NCBI GenBank assembly: GCA_023231475.1
Contig: JALJEE010001120.1
Coordinates: forward strand, 35,810 to 99,809
Reading direction: 5' to 3'
Length of the DNA: 64,000 nt
DNA from: Seison nebaliae
Lineage: Eukaryota; Rotifera; Pararotatoria; Seisonacea; Seisonidae
The notes beneath the pieces are model-generated. The model saw nothing but the letters and a program-made list of their open reading frames with translations. It ran no database searches and was not told the DNA's origin. Positions 23,985-35,057 of this stretch are shown one piece after another (position 1 is the first letter of the stretch; the number at the start of each line of letters is the position of its first letter). The translations under genes and the position numbers were made by a program.

Positions 23985-24299
23985 AATTTTTTTTTTAATT
24001 TTTTTTATTTATAGCAAATCCCCGCGGGTTAAATTAAAAAGAAAAAAAGATAACTCGTTAAAGGAGTTATTTAAGATTAGGTTCCTGTCCGTTACAATAA
24101 AATACTTGAGTGCTTCAGGAACGTGATAAGACAAATCAAAATTAGATGTCACCGATAAAGCGTCTTCCATTGAAAGAGGATAATTTAACGAGTAATAACG
24201 GCAGAAAAATTGGAGAGGCGACGTGAAGTTCTCACATTGTGTATACGTTGGAACTGAAAGAGTTGAACTGCGAACAGAATCAACTACTTTCAGATACAT
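23985..24299 (-). mobile_element. Repeated 96-codon coding element, intact copy
   Basis: An open frame of 96 codons reads from ATG at 24299 to TAA near 24012. It is immediately followed by an A-rich tail (ataaataaaaaaaatt, then a longer A run) on the minus strand. The protein contains VPTYTQCENFTSPLQFF and SLNYPLSMEDALSVTSNF and ends with NLTRGDLL. A clearly homologous but broken copy lies at 51585-51880 on the plus strand, also ending in a stop plus A-run. The 5' edge follows an acceptor-like cacag. I do not recognise the family. The 3' A-tail in both copies points to retroposition (LINE-type element or retrocopy), which is inference. Confidence 0.5.
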
Positions 24300-24548
24300 C
24301 TGTGCCAGGAGTTTAATAAATTAAAATTAATAATTAATAATTAAGTAATTATTAATTTAAATAATTTTTTATTAAATATTTTCGATTTAATTTAATTTTT
24401 TTTAATATTTTATGAATTAATTTAATTTGTTAATTGAAATATAATTGAGAATTAGAAAGATTCTTTTAAATTATGATAGAAATTATTGGAAAAGAATAAG
24501 AGAATGAATTTTCATTTATAAATAAGACGATTCCAAAATGAAAGAAGT

Positions 24549-27500
24549 TTAATAACTTCGACCGAAAAGACAAATCATTTTCGCCTCTTTCCCACATTTG
24601 ATGCATTTCTTCGTTTTATATTTCTCTTCTTTATCGTTATCACTATTGGGAATACAAAGTGACTTAGCACCCATCGCTGGTCCGTCTTCGCCCGTCGATA
24701 TTTCCCCACCAAGAGGAAGTTTCGCCGAATCTTTCTTAATATTTCCCTCACATTCCTCCTCGCCACAAAACGGCACTTTGCACATACGACGATTGTTGAG
24801 TGCATTCACCAAATCATTCCAATGATCGCCTGAATTGATTGATTCGTTCAAATGAGTTCTCGCCTTCTCCAACATCTCTTCATGAATAGTTTGGAGAAGT
24901 TGATTGATATTTGTCAATAATTCGTTGTTGTTCGTTGTGGAATAAGGAAGGAATTGTCGATGTTGTCCTTGTGGTCGACAACGAATAGCTAAACATAATT
25001 GATTCGATTTCATTTCTTTTTCTCCTAATTCTATACGAATTGGTACACCCTTTGTCTCCCAATCATTAAATTTCCAACCGTTCGAAACATGATCTCTCAT
25101 ATCGGCGAAAGTTCTGACACCATTCGAATTCAACACTTTCTCTAATCGTTTCACTTCTCCTTTCAATTCATCAGTAATCGTTTTTCCAACCGCCAATAAA
25201 ACGATTTGATATTTCGCCACTTTAGGTGGTAATACCAAACCCTTATCATCTCCATGGACCATAATCATGACACCAATCGATCTAGTGGTGAGTCCCCAAG
25301 AATTCTGATACACATATGATCGTGTTGATGGCACTTTTGGATCTTCAAATCCGATGTCGAACATTTTCGAAAAATTCTGACCCAAATGATGAGACGTGGC
25401 CGCTTGTACACCACGACCGGTACTGTGAATAAATGCCTCAATGGTGGTGGTGAAATCGGCACCGGCGAATTTCTCTTTTTCCGTTTTCTTCCCACAAATC
25501 ACAGGAATGGCCATCAGATCTTCATAGACTTGTCGATATAAATTGAGAATATAATGAACTTCTTCAATTGCCGATTGTTTATCAGCGTGAGCGGTATGAC
25601 CTTCTTGCCAGAGAAATTCTCGTGATCTGATAAATGGTTGGGGATGTTTGAATTCCCAACGAACGACATTATTCCATTGATTCAATTTCAATGGAAGATC
25701 TCGATGAGATTGAATCCATTTGGAATATGCAGGATACATTACCGTTTCACTCGTTGGTCGAACAGCTATCGGTTCCTCCAATTTACTATTACCACTTTGA
25801 GTGACCCAAGCGACTTCCGGTGCAAAATCATCGATATGAGACGCCTCTTTCTCCAACGCAGATTTAGTGACAAAAATGGGAAAATAACAATTGTCCACAC
25901 CAATTTTCTTGATCTCTCCATCGAACCAAGTCCTGACAAACTCCCAAATATACATACTCCACGGCTTCAATATATAACAACCGGAAACGTCATAATAATC
26001 GATCATGTCTCCCTTTGTTATCACTTGATGATACCACTGCGGGAAATTCTCCATTTTCTTCACCGTTATTCCCAATCTAAAAATATAAAAAATTAATTAT
26101 TAATTATTAAATTTAAATTTAAATTTAAATTTTTCTTAACTTTGTCTCTTTTTTACCACCATCATCTTTTTTCATTTCCTTCTTTTTCACATCTTTTCCT
26201 GATTTCTTTTCTTTCTTCACTTCTTTTCCTGATTTCTTTTCTTTCTTTCCTTCTTTTCCTCCAATTTTCTCATTAGGATTATTATTTTTGGTGGTAGTAG
26301 TCGTGGTTGTAGTGACGGTAGTAGTGGTCAGTTGAGATTTCGACGAATCCTTCTTCTCTAATGGTTTACCGCTCGTACTCATTTTCCCAATTAATGATGT
26401 TGATTTCGTTCTCGTACTCTCGTCCGGTATGTCGAATAAGACAAACTTATTTTTTCCGATCACGTCATCAATTTGATCGAACTGACGAAATTGTTCATCG
26501 TATCGTATCGCTTCCTTATTCCTGTACATGCCCGTCATCATTATCGATTAAATTCAAATTAGAAAAATTTAACGTCAACTTATCAAACGTTTCGTCGCAT
26601 CGATAAAAGCCTTTTCGTTGTAATTGAATCACCTTAAGAAAATTTAAATAATTAATTAATTATTTAAATTAAAATTGAAAAAACTTGATCTAATTTCATT
26701 TGATGAGTGATGGCCGATTCTCCAATTAAATGGAATTCTTGACGACTATTCGGATTAATATATTTCTTGAAATCATCACCTTTGTCCAATGTGGCGATGG
26801 TGAGTAAATGTTCGAAATGAATACAAATTATATGAGGGAATTTCACCCTCGCCAATTCTTCGTTATCACCAAATTTCGATTTATTTAAAATCCACGACAC
26901 TTTTACCGTCTTTTTGAAATCCTTATCATCGGGAAGATATTCCAAAATGATTTTCTTCTTTTTCATCTCATCAATACGGAAATTGCCCCATTGTAATAAA
27001 GTGATTTTGTCGTCAACTTTCGAATTGACGAAATCCACTTCCTCACATAACACATATGATCCATACCAAATTTCTTTCATTCCATATTCTTCGAATTTTG
27101 GATGAAGACGTTGTAACTTCATTTCAACTCCCTTCACATTCTTCACTTCCACTTCAATCAAATCATCACATCTGAGTGCAGTAAATCGGAATGATTTCGG
27201 ATCAATCACTTTCTTATTGATCGCCCAAATCTTATCCCACGACATACTAATATTACTACGAGAACTACCTTGAGCAATGACGAATTGTTTCAACGCTTCC
27301 ACGTCCATTCCTCTCCGAACAATTCCACGAACGGTGGGAAAACGAGGATCGTTCCATCCTTCTGCAATCTTCTCATCGACGAACCAAGCCAATTTCCGTT
27401 TAGACAGGAGAGTATATTGGAGATTCAATCGAGAATATTCCCAAATATTCACCGATCGCAATCCCAATTTGTTGATGAACCAATGGAATTGATCGTCACG

Positions 27501-28667
27501 ATCATGATATTCCGTCGTACGTAGAGCGTGTGTCACACCTTCGATCGAATCAACAATTGGACAAGCGAAATCATAAGTCGGATACACTTTATATTTGGTG
27601 CCATGACGAACATGCGATTGTGTTTTCGATCGATAAATGACCGGATCTCTCAGACAACCGTTTTTCGATTCATAATCAATTTTCGCTCTCACACAATATT
27701 TCTTCTCATTATTTCCATTCTTCATTTCATTCCAAATTTTCAAATTTTCATCAACCGACAAATTTCGACATTTACTCGCCTCACAATTTTCTCGTTCTTT
27801 CTTCATCGTCTCACCGTCAGTGTTGTCACAATAGGCATGAGAATTCTTCAAAAGAAATTCACATTTCTCCATCATCAAATCGAAATAATCAGATGTTCGA
27901 GTGAACGAATCATATGAGACATTCAACATTTTCAAATCCTCTTCAATGATCTTTTCGAAATGTTCGTCCTCCTTCTCCGGATTCGTGTCATCGAATCGCA
28001 GAATTAATTTACCTTTAAATTTCTCTTTATAGTGTTGATTGAGGAGGGCGGCTTTGGCGTGGCCGATGTGTAAATATCCACTCGCCTCTGGTGGAAATCT
28101 CACCACCACTTCCCCATCAACTGCATTCTCCAATTCGATGAATTTTCCTTCACCTGCATAATCTTTTCCCGTTTTCTCCACTTTCTTCTTTTCTTTTTTT
28201 TCGTCAATTTTAATATCATTTGATGGTTTTGTTCGTTTGAAATTCTCACATATTCGTCGATATTCTTTATTCGATTTCAATGAATTCAATTCCTTCAAAC
28301 TATCTAAATGATTCTTGTAACGGAAGACGTTGGGAAATGTCTTGATTAATTTCAAATCGATCAAATTGAACAGATGCCACACCCATAAATCGGCTAACGT
28401 CAATTTGTCATTGATGATGAATGGTGCAATGATTTCTAATCGATCATTTAATCGTTTCAAGAATTGTCCCAATTCATTCATGTCCATTCCCGAATCCATC
28501 ACATATTCCATGTTGCACAACAATTCGTCACATTTCAAACGATCTTTGACGTCTAATGACCAATAAGCGATCTCGTTCGTTTCCTTCACGAGCACTTTCG
28601 ACGTATTGATCGATGAGTCTAAATTGATCGATTCCTTCGAAGGAAAATAACATGAGAGGAAATCCAT
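24549..28667 (-). CDS. EPRS1: Bifunctional glutamate/proline-tRNA ligase (1314 aa)
   Basis: Charges tRNA-Glu and tRNA-Pro in the cytosol, normally within the multi-synthetase complex. Exons 28667-26685, 26632-26580, 26521-26141 and 26076-24549 sum to a multiple of three. A GST-like N-terminal domain (about residues 1-160) leads into GluRS with the HIGH-type motif SGYLHIGHAKAAL and the KMSKS-type LLSKRKLAWF, then a beta-barrel anticodon domain ending in FVLFDIPDES. A Lys/Glu-rich linker (GKEGKKEKKSGKEVKK) joins directly to ProRS: motif 2 near RPTSETVMYPAYSKW, FIRSREFLWQEGHTAH, and the C-terminal Cys cluster (CKVPFCGEEEC, KCIKCG). No WHEP domains are present between the halves; the low-complexity linker replaces them. 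A ccag acceptor-like sequence sits just before the ATG. Confidence 0.95.
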
Positions 28668-29061
28668 TCTGGAAAAAAATTAAAAAAAAATTTTAATTAA
28701 TTAAATAATTTCATTATTCTTCATTCTTTTATAGGCAGAGAAGTAACGTGCAATTTTAAAATACAATGAACTAAACATTTCAATATATATCTTCCTCATA
28801 AACTCAGGTGGTTCGATTGAGCCAAACATTCGAATATGAATGAGTAAATTTTATAATTGCAAATCGAGTTGAGAAGAGACTGAGTTGGAAGAAAGCGAAA
28901 ATTCTCAATGTGGCAAAGTTGAAATTAAACGTAATTGCCATTCGTCTATTCGAAAGATTTTTGCTTTTTCTCCGAGTTCATTTCTTTTTTGTTTAATCCT
29001 TATCGGAAAAGTTTATTTATTTCTTACCCAAATTTCTTTCATTTATTCTCCAAAAGAAAAT
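28668..29061. promoter_or_regulatory. Divergent intergenic region between EPRS and TRAP-beta
   Basis: Roughly 390 bp separates two divergently oriented housekeeping genes. It must hold both promoters and 5' UTRs. I see no unambiguous TATA box or initiator. Confidence 0.4.
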
Positions 29062-29669
29062 ATGTTGACTATTTATCAAATCATCTCATTCTTCTGTATG
29101 TTGTTATTGGCGGAATGCAAGGAGATTGCCGATGCAAATCTGTTGGTAAAGAAGTCGATTTTGAATTCGTTCTATGCTGAATCAATCGATCTCATCATCA
29201 AATATGACGTCTACAATGTGGGCGAGAGGTCTTTCATTTTTTCCTTTAAATTTTCAACATTTTTTCTTTTCCCAGTGATGCTTATAACGTGATTGTGAAA
29301 GACACGTACGAAATTGACGACCTCAAATTGAAGAGTGATTCGAGTGAATTAAAATGGAGTAAAATCGTTCATAAAACCAACGTTTCCGCCGTCATCATTT
29401 ATGAGCCGTTACAACCGAAAATCATGAACATTTCCGTCGGACTCATTCAATACGAGCAAGAAGAAGGCGGAAGTACAAGACAAATTGGACGAAGTAATAA
29501 AATGCCACAAATCGCCGTGATGGCCTTCAACGAATATAGTCGACAATACGCCTCCCACAAATTCGAATGGCTCGTCTTTTTCGGACTTTGCATTCTCTCA
29601 CTCTTCTTCCCATACATGTTGTGGAAACAGAGCGTCGATAAATATGAAGGAATCCAAAAGAAGTTGTAG
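29062..29669 (+). CDS. SSR2: Translocon-associated protein subunit beta (186 aa)
   Basis: Subunit of the TRAP complex that assists Sec61-dependent translocation into the ER. Exons 29062-29228 and 29276-29669 sum to a multiple of three. The start is the ATG that opens a signal peptide (MLTIYQIISFFCMLLLAE). The lumenal domain has the family's beta-sandwich segments (NLLVKKSILNSFYAESIDL, IIKYDVYNVGESDAYNVIV). A single membrane span (WLVFFGLCILSLFFPYMLW) and a short basic cytosolic tail close the protein. The length matches the family (about 183 aa). The intron is 47 bp with a GTC donor. Confidence 0.93.
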
Positions 29670-29953
29670 ATAAATATTCCGTTCGATCTCCTTTCTTATT
29701 TGTTCCCAAAAAATTTTTCTTTCCATCAAACGAATTATCTGTTCAATTATTCATTGTGTGAGACAAAACGGCGTTTTTTCCACTAATCATTTCATCGATT
29801 AGAATTTGTTTAATTTATAATAAATTTGTTTTTCCCAACAAAATTTTCCCTTTTTAAAACTCAAAATTTTCCTTTTTTACTACTCAAAATTTTTCCATTT
29901 ATCGACTAAAATTTATTAACTAAATTTCTAATTTTAAAATTTAAAATTTTTTT

Positions 29954-31255
29954 TTATTCATCTTTTCCATCGAGGAAATTTCTGATTTCTTCCGGTAATT
30001 CATCATCATCTACACAACCACAATTGAGTTTATCTTCTTTTCCTTTCGGAGCGAATGATGGTGTGACAGATGGTTCGCCAGAAAATCGTGAAGCGATCGC
30101 TGGCGACATTTCCCGAAGTTTATCGATAGCTGCTTCTTGAAACGATTGGATGATATTTTTCTTCTCCGTAAATTGTCTTTCGGACCATTTCCCTTTTTCC
30201 TCTGACAATTTCTGCGACGAATGTTTTCCACTCGATAATGGTCGTCGTTCTGATGGTTTTTTTTCCGAAAACATTTCTTCCACATTTTCCTCTTCGTTTA
30301 TTTCTGAAACGACCGTTTTCTTCCCATTACCGAACAAGATTCTTGAGAGGGTCGAATAAAACGTTTCGCCACTCACTTCCACTTCATTTTCCTGAATTTT
30401 CCCTTCCGATGGTAATGTGATGGAAGCGTAAACTTTCGGTGGTTCCGTCAAAAATTGACATTCCTCCTCCTCCGGAAATTTGTATAATGGTCGTTCGATG
30501 ATTCCGTTGGGAAGATTGTCATGATATAACCAATCGCCATATTGACGTTCATTCCAATCGAATTCATTCACACCAGTCACTGTCACATAATTTTTTATCG
30601 TTTCCTCCCCGAAAATTTCACTTAAATAATGTTTGATTTTCGGCCACAATAATTTCGGATACCATCTCACACGATCCACATTACTCTTACAACACTTATA
30701 TTTATGATATGGATTTTCGTTCGTTAATTGATATTTCGGATTGAGATTTTCCAGACACGTTTGTCGTTCTTCTTCCGTGGAGCAACCGGAACATGGTAAC
30801 GGGAGACATGGCAATTGTTCGTAGAATGAATTAATCTCTCGATTCAAAGTTATGATTTCTTGAGGTCTGGCCGATCGATAAGCGTCAGTTCTCGATGGCA
30901 TAAATTTCCCTCGTTGATGTGCCGCTGTGAGATGATTGAACGGTCCATCGATCGGATCATTCCAACGACTTCTCGCCCAAATCGTATCGAGTGTCGTATA
31001 ACCGAAATAAGGAAACCAGAAAAACCATAAAACTAACGGCCACGGACCGATTAACATGATGGGCAGAACGGAATAATTCGATGCATAATATGAAGGAGTG
31101 AAGAATTTTTGAATTCCATAACCCGAATGAGTTTTCGGTTTACGTGCGATCGTCTTCGCGATGTCTCTCACATACTGACGACGACTCAAACTAAAAGTTC
31201 GTTTAGCCAAATGACTGACCAAAGTGGGACGTCTTAGGGTTGATAAGATGGACAT
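29954..31255 (-). CDS. Putative mitochondrial membrane protein of unknown family (433 aa)
   Basis: Single-exon frame from ATG to stop. The N-terminus (MSILSTLRRPTLVSHLAKRT) is rich in Arg, Ser and Leu without acids, as in mitochondrial presequences. One hydrophobic segment follows (VLPIMLIGPWPLVLWFFWF, about residues 63-81). The middle has a Cys-rich stretch with CLPLPCSGCSTEEERQTC and YKCCKSN, possibly disulfide-bonded in the intermembrane space. The C-terminal about 150 residues are Lys/Glu/Ser-rich and disordered. I recognise no family. The gene is convergent with TRAP-beta, with about 280 bp between stops. Confidence 0.65.
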   Translation of the reverse strand: MSILSTLRRPTLVSHLAKRTFSLSRRQYVRDIAKTIARKPKTHSGYGIQKFFTPSYYASNYSVLPIMLIGPWPLVLWFFWFPYFGYTTLDTIWARSRWNDPIDGPFNHLTAAHQRGKFMPSRTDAYRSARPQEIITLNREINSFYEQLPCLPLPCSGCSTEEERQTCLENLNPKYQLTNENPYHKYKCCKSNVDRVRWYPKLLWPKIKHYLSEIFGEETIKNYVTVTGVNEFDWNERQYGDWLYHDNLPNGIIERPLYKFPEEEECQFLTEPPKVYASITLPSEGKIQENEVEVSGETFYSTLSRILFGNGKKTVVSEINEEENVEEMFSEKKPSERRPLSSGKHSSQKLSEEKGKWSERQFTEKKNIIQSFQEAAIDKLREMSPAIASRFSGEPSVTPSFAPKGKEDKLNCGCVDDDELPEEIRNFLDGKDE

Positions 31256-31420
31256 ATAAAAACGGAGAGATGGAGATCAAAACAAAAAAAAAAAGAAAAA
31301 TGAAATGAAAATTTTAGTTTTATTTGACGTGAAAACTTTTCACTGCTAATACCATAAAAATCAACTATTTATGAAAAAGAACAATTTATGTTTCTCATTT
31401 ATGAAAATTCATCGACTTCA

Positions 31421-32031
31421 TTAATAGAAGTTGCAATTTTTCGAATTTAAAATCGATCGTTGATATCTCTTGTCGATCGGGGGGAGATCATTAATACCGT
31501 TCAAACGGTAAAATTCTTTTTGAATATTCGTCGAAACCGGTAGCGGCGGTAAATCATATAACCTGTTCACATAACGACCATATTCGCTACTGGTCTTTAC
31601 CGGAATTTTCCGTTTCTCCTCTTGATAGGCTAAAGCGTCGCCCAATTTTTTCATGACATATTTTTTCTCTGTAAAAATACGAGCGAGAGGATATGCCGTT
31701 TTATCCGGTTTCTTCCAATAATTGTAACTCAATCGCTCCAAATCACAACAATGACCATACGCCTTAAATTCGTTGATATGATCGACGGCCGTTGGTACGT
31801 CGTACTTACTCCACGTCTCATAATTGACTGGTCTTTCGAACGACTTGAAAAAAAAAATTTGAAATTTTTAGGAAAAAAAATTGAAATTGTTAGAGAAAAA
31901 TTTAGTTTTGAAGTAAAGTGAGAAACTTCGCTAATTCGTTCGAGCTTGAGAATGCGATCGAGGTCGTGAGTAGTTCGATAGACTTGTTCGGGCTTCGGTC
32001 GTATTTCGTTATGAAAGCGATTGTTAAACAT
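31421..32031 (-). CDS. Unidentified conserved-looking protein (175 aa)
   Basis: Exons 32031-31927 and 31843-31421 sum to a multiple of three. The protein is basic and rich in Tyr and Arg, with no signal peptide or membrane span. Segments such as FERPVNYETWSKYDVPTAVD and YLPPLP-like proline turns (YDLPPLPVS) look like a structured, conserved protein, and the intron has the GTT donor seen throughout. Small Tyr/Pro-rich proteins of this kind occur among ciliary microtubule inner proteins, but that is speculation. I do not assign a family. Confidence 0.6.
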
Positions 32032-32221
32032 ATTCCACTTTTTTTTTGTGTCTATTTCCTTAAAATAATAGGGAAAGGGAAGCGAAAATTAAACTTTAAT
32101 TAGGAAAATTGAATTTAGTGCGGAAAAAGAATTTCATTTAACTTTTAGTTTTTCCGTTCCTTTCTATTGAATCACATTTCCAACGTGACGAGTCCTTGTC
32201 CCTAAATTACTCAATTATATC

Positions 32222-33092
32222 ATGAACGATGATGGCAAAATGGTGCAGCACTGCAAACAATTCCGAAAATTATATGAGAACGACTCGGCGGTCATTCGTG
32301 ATGAGTTGAATTCATTAAGTTCCTCTCATCTGAAACCAACCAATCTTGCCGTAATTGATACGAATGACGATTTCTGCGATTCTGAAAACACATTGAACTG
32401 GCCCTCCAAACCGATCTGTCACCATCACGGTTCAAGTAATAAAGTCCTGCCTGAAGTTCATTTTGAAATTTTCTCTCAAAAAATATTTCTCTCTATATCC
32501 AACTTAGAAATTGAAGTATCGATCTAGAAATTATAAATTTCTCAAACAATTAAGGAAAGGCAGAAAAAATAGTCGAGACAACAACAACAACAACAACCGG
32601 CATAGATCGAACGTCTTATATCGGGATCAAGACAATTGGCACATGAATAGTGAAGCAGGAAATCCTTTTAATGACAGTTCAGAAAAGGGTCAGGACTCTC
32701 AAGTTCATCTCCGTGAACAGAAATTACAATTCATCTCTCACACCGATGAAGTTTCGAGTGCGAGTAATCTCATTTCGAAAGTGGAAGAGAAGCCGATGCA
32801 GAAATTCTTCGATATGATCTCGACGGCATTCAACAAAACGAACAATAATTGTGGAGAGACGCCCGATATCGTCAATCCGTTGGAGAACATCGATTTTCGA
32901 CGATTGGCACAGAAAATCGAAAATTTCGATTTGAGTTTCCTCAAGAATTTATCCATCAAGAATAATGGTAAGACGTCGGCATTCTGCTCACTCATCTTCC
33001 TCATCATATTAGTCATTGTGTCCATGTCGAAATTGACGCAAATGCTCTGCATTCTGCTCGCGTTGAACATAGTCGTTTTCATCAAACTCTAA
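32222..33092 (+). CDS. Tail-anchored-type membrane protein, unknown family (272 aa)
   Basis: Exons 32222-32455 and 32508-33092 sum to a multiple of three. The N-terminal about 200 residues are hydrophilic, Asn/Ser-rich and charged, with a basic patch (KYRSRNYKFLKQLRKGRK) at the start of exon 2. The C-terminus has two closely spaced hydrophobic segments (FCSLIFLIILVIVSM and LCILLALNIVVFIKL) ending at the stop. This is typical of a hairpin or tail-anchored ER/outer-membrane protein. Family unknown. It is divergent from the gene ending at 31421, with about 190 bp between start codons. Confidence 0.65.
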
Positions 33093-33234
33093 AAATTGGA
33101 CTGAAGAGATTCAATGAGATTTAATTGAAAGAAAAAATAATTTTCATCAATTTCCTTTCTTTTGAAAAACTATTTCAATGAGAATAGTTTTCAATTATTA
33201 AAAATTAGTTTAATGTATGTCATCAGAGGAAATC

Positions 33235-33490
33235 TTTCCAAACTCTCCAAAACTGCTTAAAATTCCGAAAATTTTCTAAACTTATTTAAAATTCTAAAAA
33301 TTTTCTTAACTAATTTAAGATTCCGAAAATTTTCTAAACTTATTTAAAATTCTAAAAATTTCCTTAACTTATTTAAAATGCCAAAAAATTTCCTAAAATT
33401 ATTTAAAATAACAAAAAATTTTCCAAAATTATTTATAATTCTAAAAAGTTTTCCAGTTTGTTTAAACTTCTAAAAAATTTTCAAAACAGT
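33235..33490. repeat. Degenerate minisatellite, period about 32-34 bp
   Basis: Repeating blocks of the form aaaattttctaaacttattt plus aaaattct recur about seven times with drift. They lie between the convergent ends of the membrane-protein gene and the Ig-domain receptor gene. No coding potential. Confidence 0.75.
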
Positions 33491-33553
33491 CTAAAGTAAA
33501 ATAATACGTAATAGTAAAAGAAAAGAAGAAGAAATAGATAATTTTATTGAGAA

Positions 33554-35057
33554 TCATTGACGGAACCGTTTCCGCCATCCGATTGCTATGCAGAAGATGA
33601 AGAGGGAGAGTAAGATGAGAATCAACACTTTATAAATGAACGATTCCGTTCGAATCATAAACAGTCCGTAAACTTTCTCCTTATTCACATGTGGCATATG
33701 TGGAGTCAGTGATAGTAGTGGAATAGTTGTGGAATTATTATATCTCGCACAATATTCCACACCTCTCCCCAGCACATTGACGGGAGTGATACAAATGAGT
33801 TGGATAGTCTCGTTACAAATGATGACGATGTGTCGATAAGATGGTTTTATGTTAATCGTTCGATTAATCTCATTAGTTTTCGTTGTTAATCGAACGAAAA
33901 AATGTTTCAATGGCTCTTCATTTTCGCTTCCATTAAATTGCCAATTCACCATATATTTATCGGAACATATTCGATTGATGATCAACGAATTGATCACTTT
34001 CGGTTTAGTTCGAATTCGCACATACGTCGTATGAGTGGAATAACCATATCGATTCTTGATGACACATGTATAGAAACCGTTATCGTCCAATGTGGCGTTA
34101 TTTTTTTTTAGACGATAACCGTCGAAAACGAAACGATCCCAACTCTCGTCCACCTCTCGACGATTATGATACCATTGAATAGAGGGTATGGGAAATCCGG
34201 ACGCCGGACAATTGAGAAATATGGTGGACTGATATGAGACGTAGAGCAGTTTTGGGAGATTACTCACGGAGAATACGGGTAGGGAAACGGCGACCAAATA
34301 GAGAATTCCAGTTGCTTTTATTTTAAGAAGGAAAAATGAGAGATAGAGAAAAAATTTAAAAAATGAACTGGTGGCGATATTGTCGATGATGGATTCGATA
34401 ATCAAATTCTTCCATTGATCTCTCTTATCGTCGGACAATGTCTCTTTGAGTTTGACGAGACTGAATCGTAATCGATACGATTTGGTCAATTCGACCACAG
34501 AATTACTCTCGACACGTTTCTGACAAATGTAGATACCTTGAAAGGATTTGAAAATAATTATAATATTAAATAAATAATATAATAGAATGAGAAAGAAATT
34601 TGAAATAACCTCGATCGTTGATGGTCGTTTGTCGAATGATGAAGAGATCGGCGACGTCGTTTCGTCGAATACAATGATGGTCGGAATCGTTCCAACAATC
34701 GGGCACTTTGTGGATTTGTTCCGTTTCGAAAACATATCGTTTCCATTTGCTGTGAATAGGACATTTGAGGATGATGTAATTATTCTCGAGTAGAGATAAT
34801 CGAAAATTGGAGAATAATGAGGGAATATCCTGATTGACTGGTAATTCTTTATAGAATGTCTGGAGAATTTGATCCAAACGGAACTGAAGTAATTTATTTG
34901 GAATGATCGTCGAGTTATGTTGATCTAGAGAGACATTCTCGAACACTTGAATGGGACGTATATCTTCATCGCTATTAATTCTATTTGTGTAAACCAGATG
35001 AACTGATAGGAAATGAAAAAGAAATATATTGAGCAAAAAATTAAAATAATGCTTCAT
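33554..35057 (-). CDS. Immunoglobulin-superfamily receptor (2 Ig + FN3-like, 458 aa)
   Basis: Exons 35057-34610, 34536-34369 and 34314-33554 sum to a multiple of three. Signal peptide MKHYFNFLLNIFLFHFLSVH. A first, diverged Ig domain has Cys in ILKCPIH and the canonical DRGIYICQ across intron 1. A second Ig domain is well formed: TIFLNCPASGFPIPSIQWYH, then DDNGFYTCVIKNRYG. An FN3-like domain follows. One membrane span (VLILILLSLFIFCIAIGW) and only a few basic cytosolic residues end the protein. It is a cell-surface adhesion or co-receptor type molecule with no intracellular signalling domain. I treat 34315-34368 as an intron; reading through it would insert a hydrophobic segment that interrupts the domain. 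Confidence 0.8.

Noticed and set aside
28801-28840. Possible tRNA B-box-like sequence (ggttcgattgagcc)
   Set aside because: No matching A box, no acceptor stem and no cloverleaf could be drawn.
28885-29061. N-terminal extension of TRAP-beta in the same frame
   Set aside because: The frame is open upstream, but the conserved signal peptide starts at the ATG at 29062, and the upstream part opens with a non-ATG codon.
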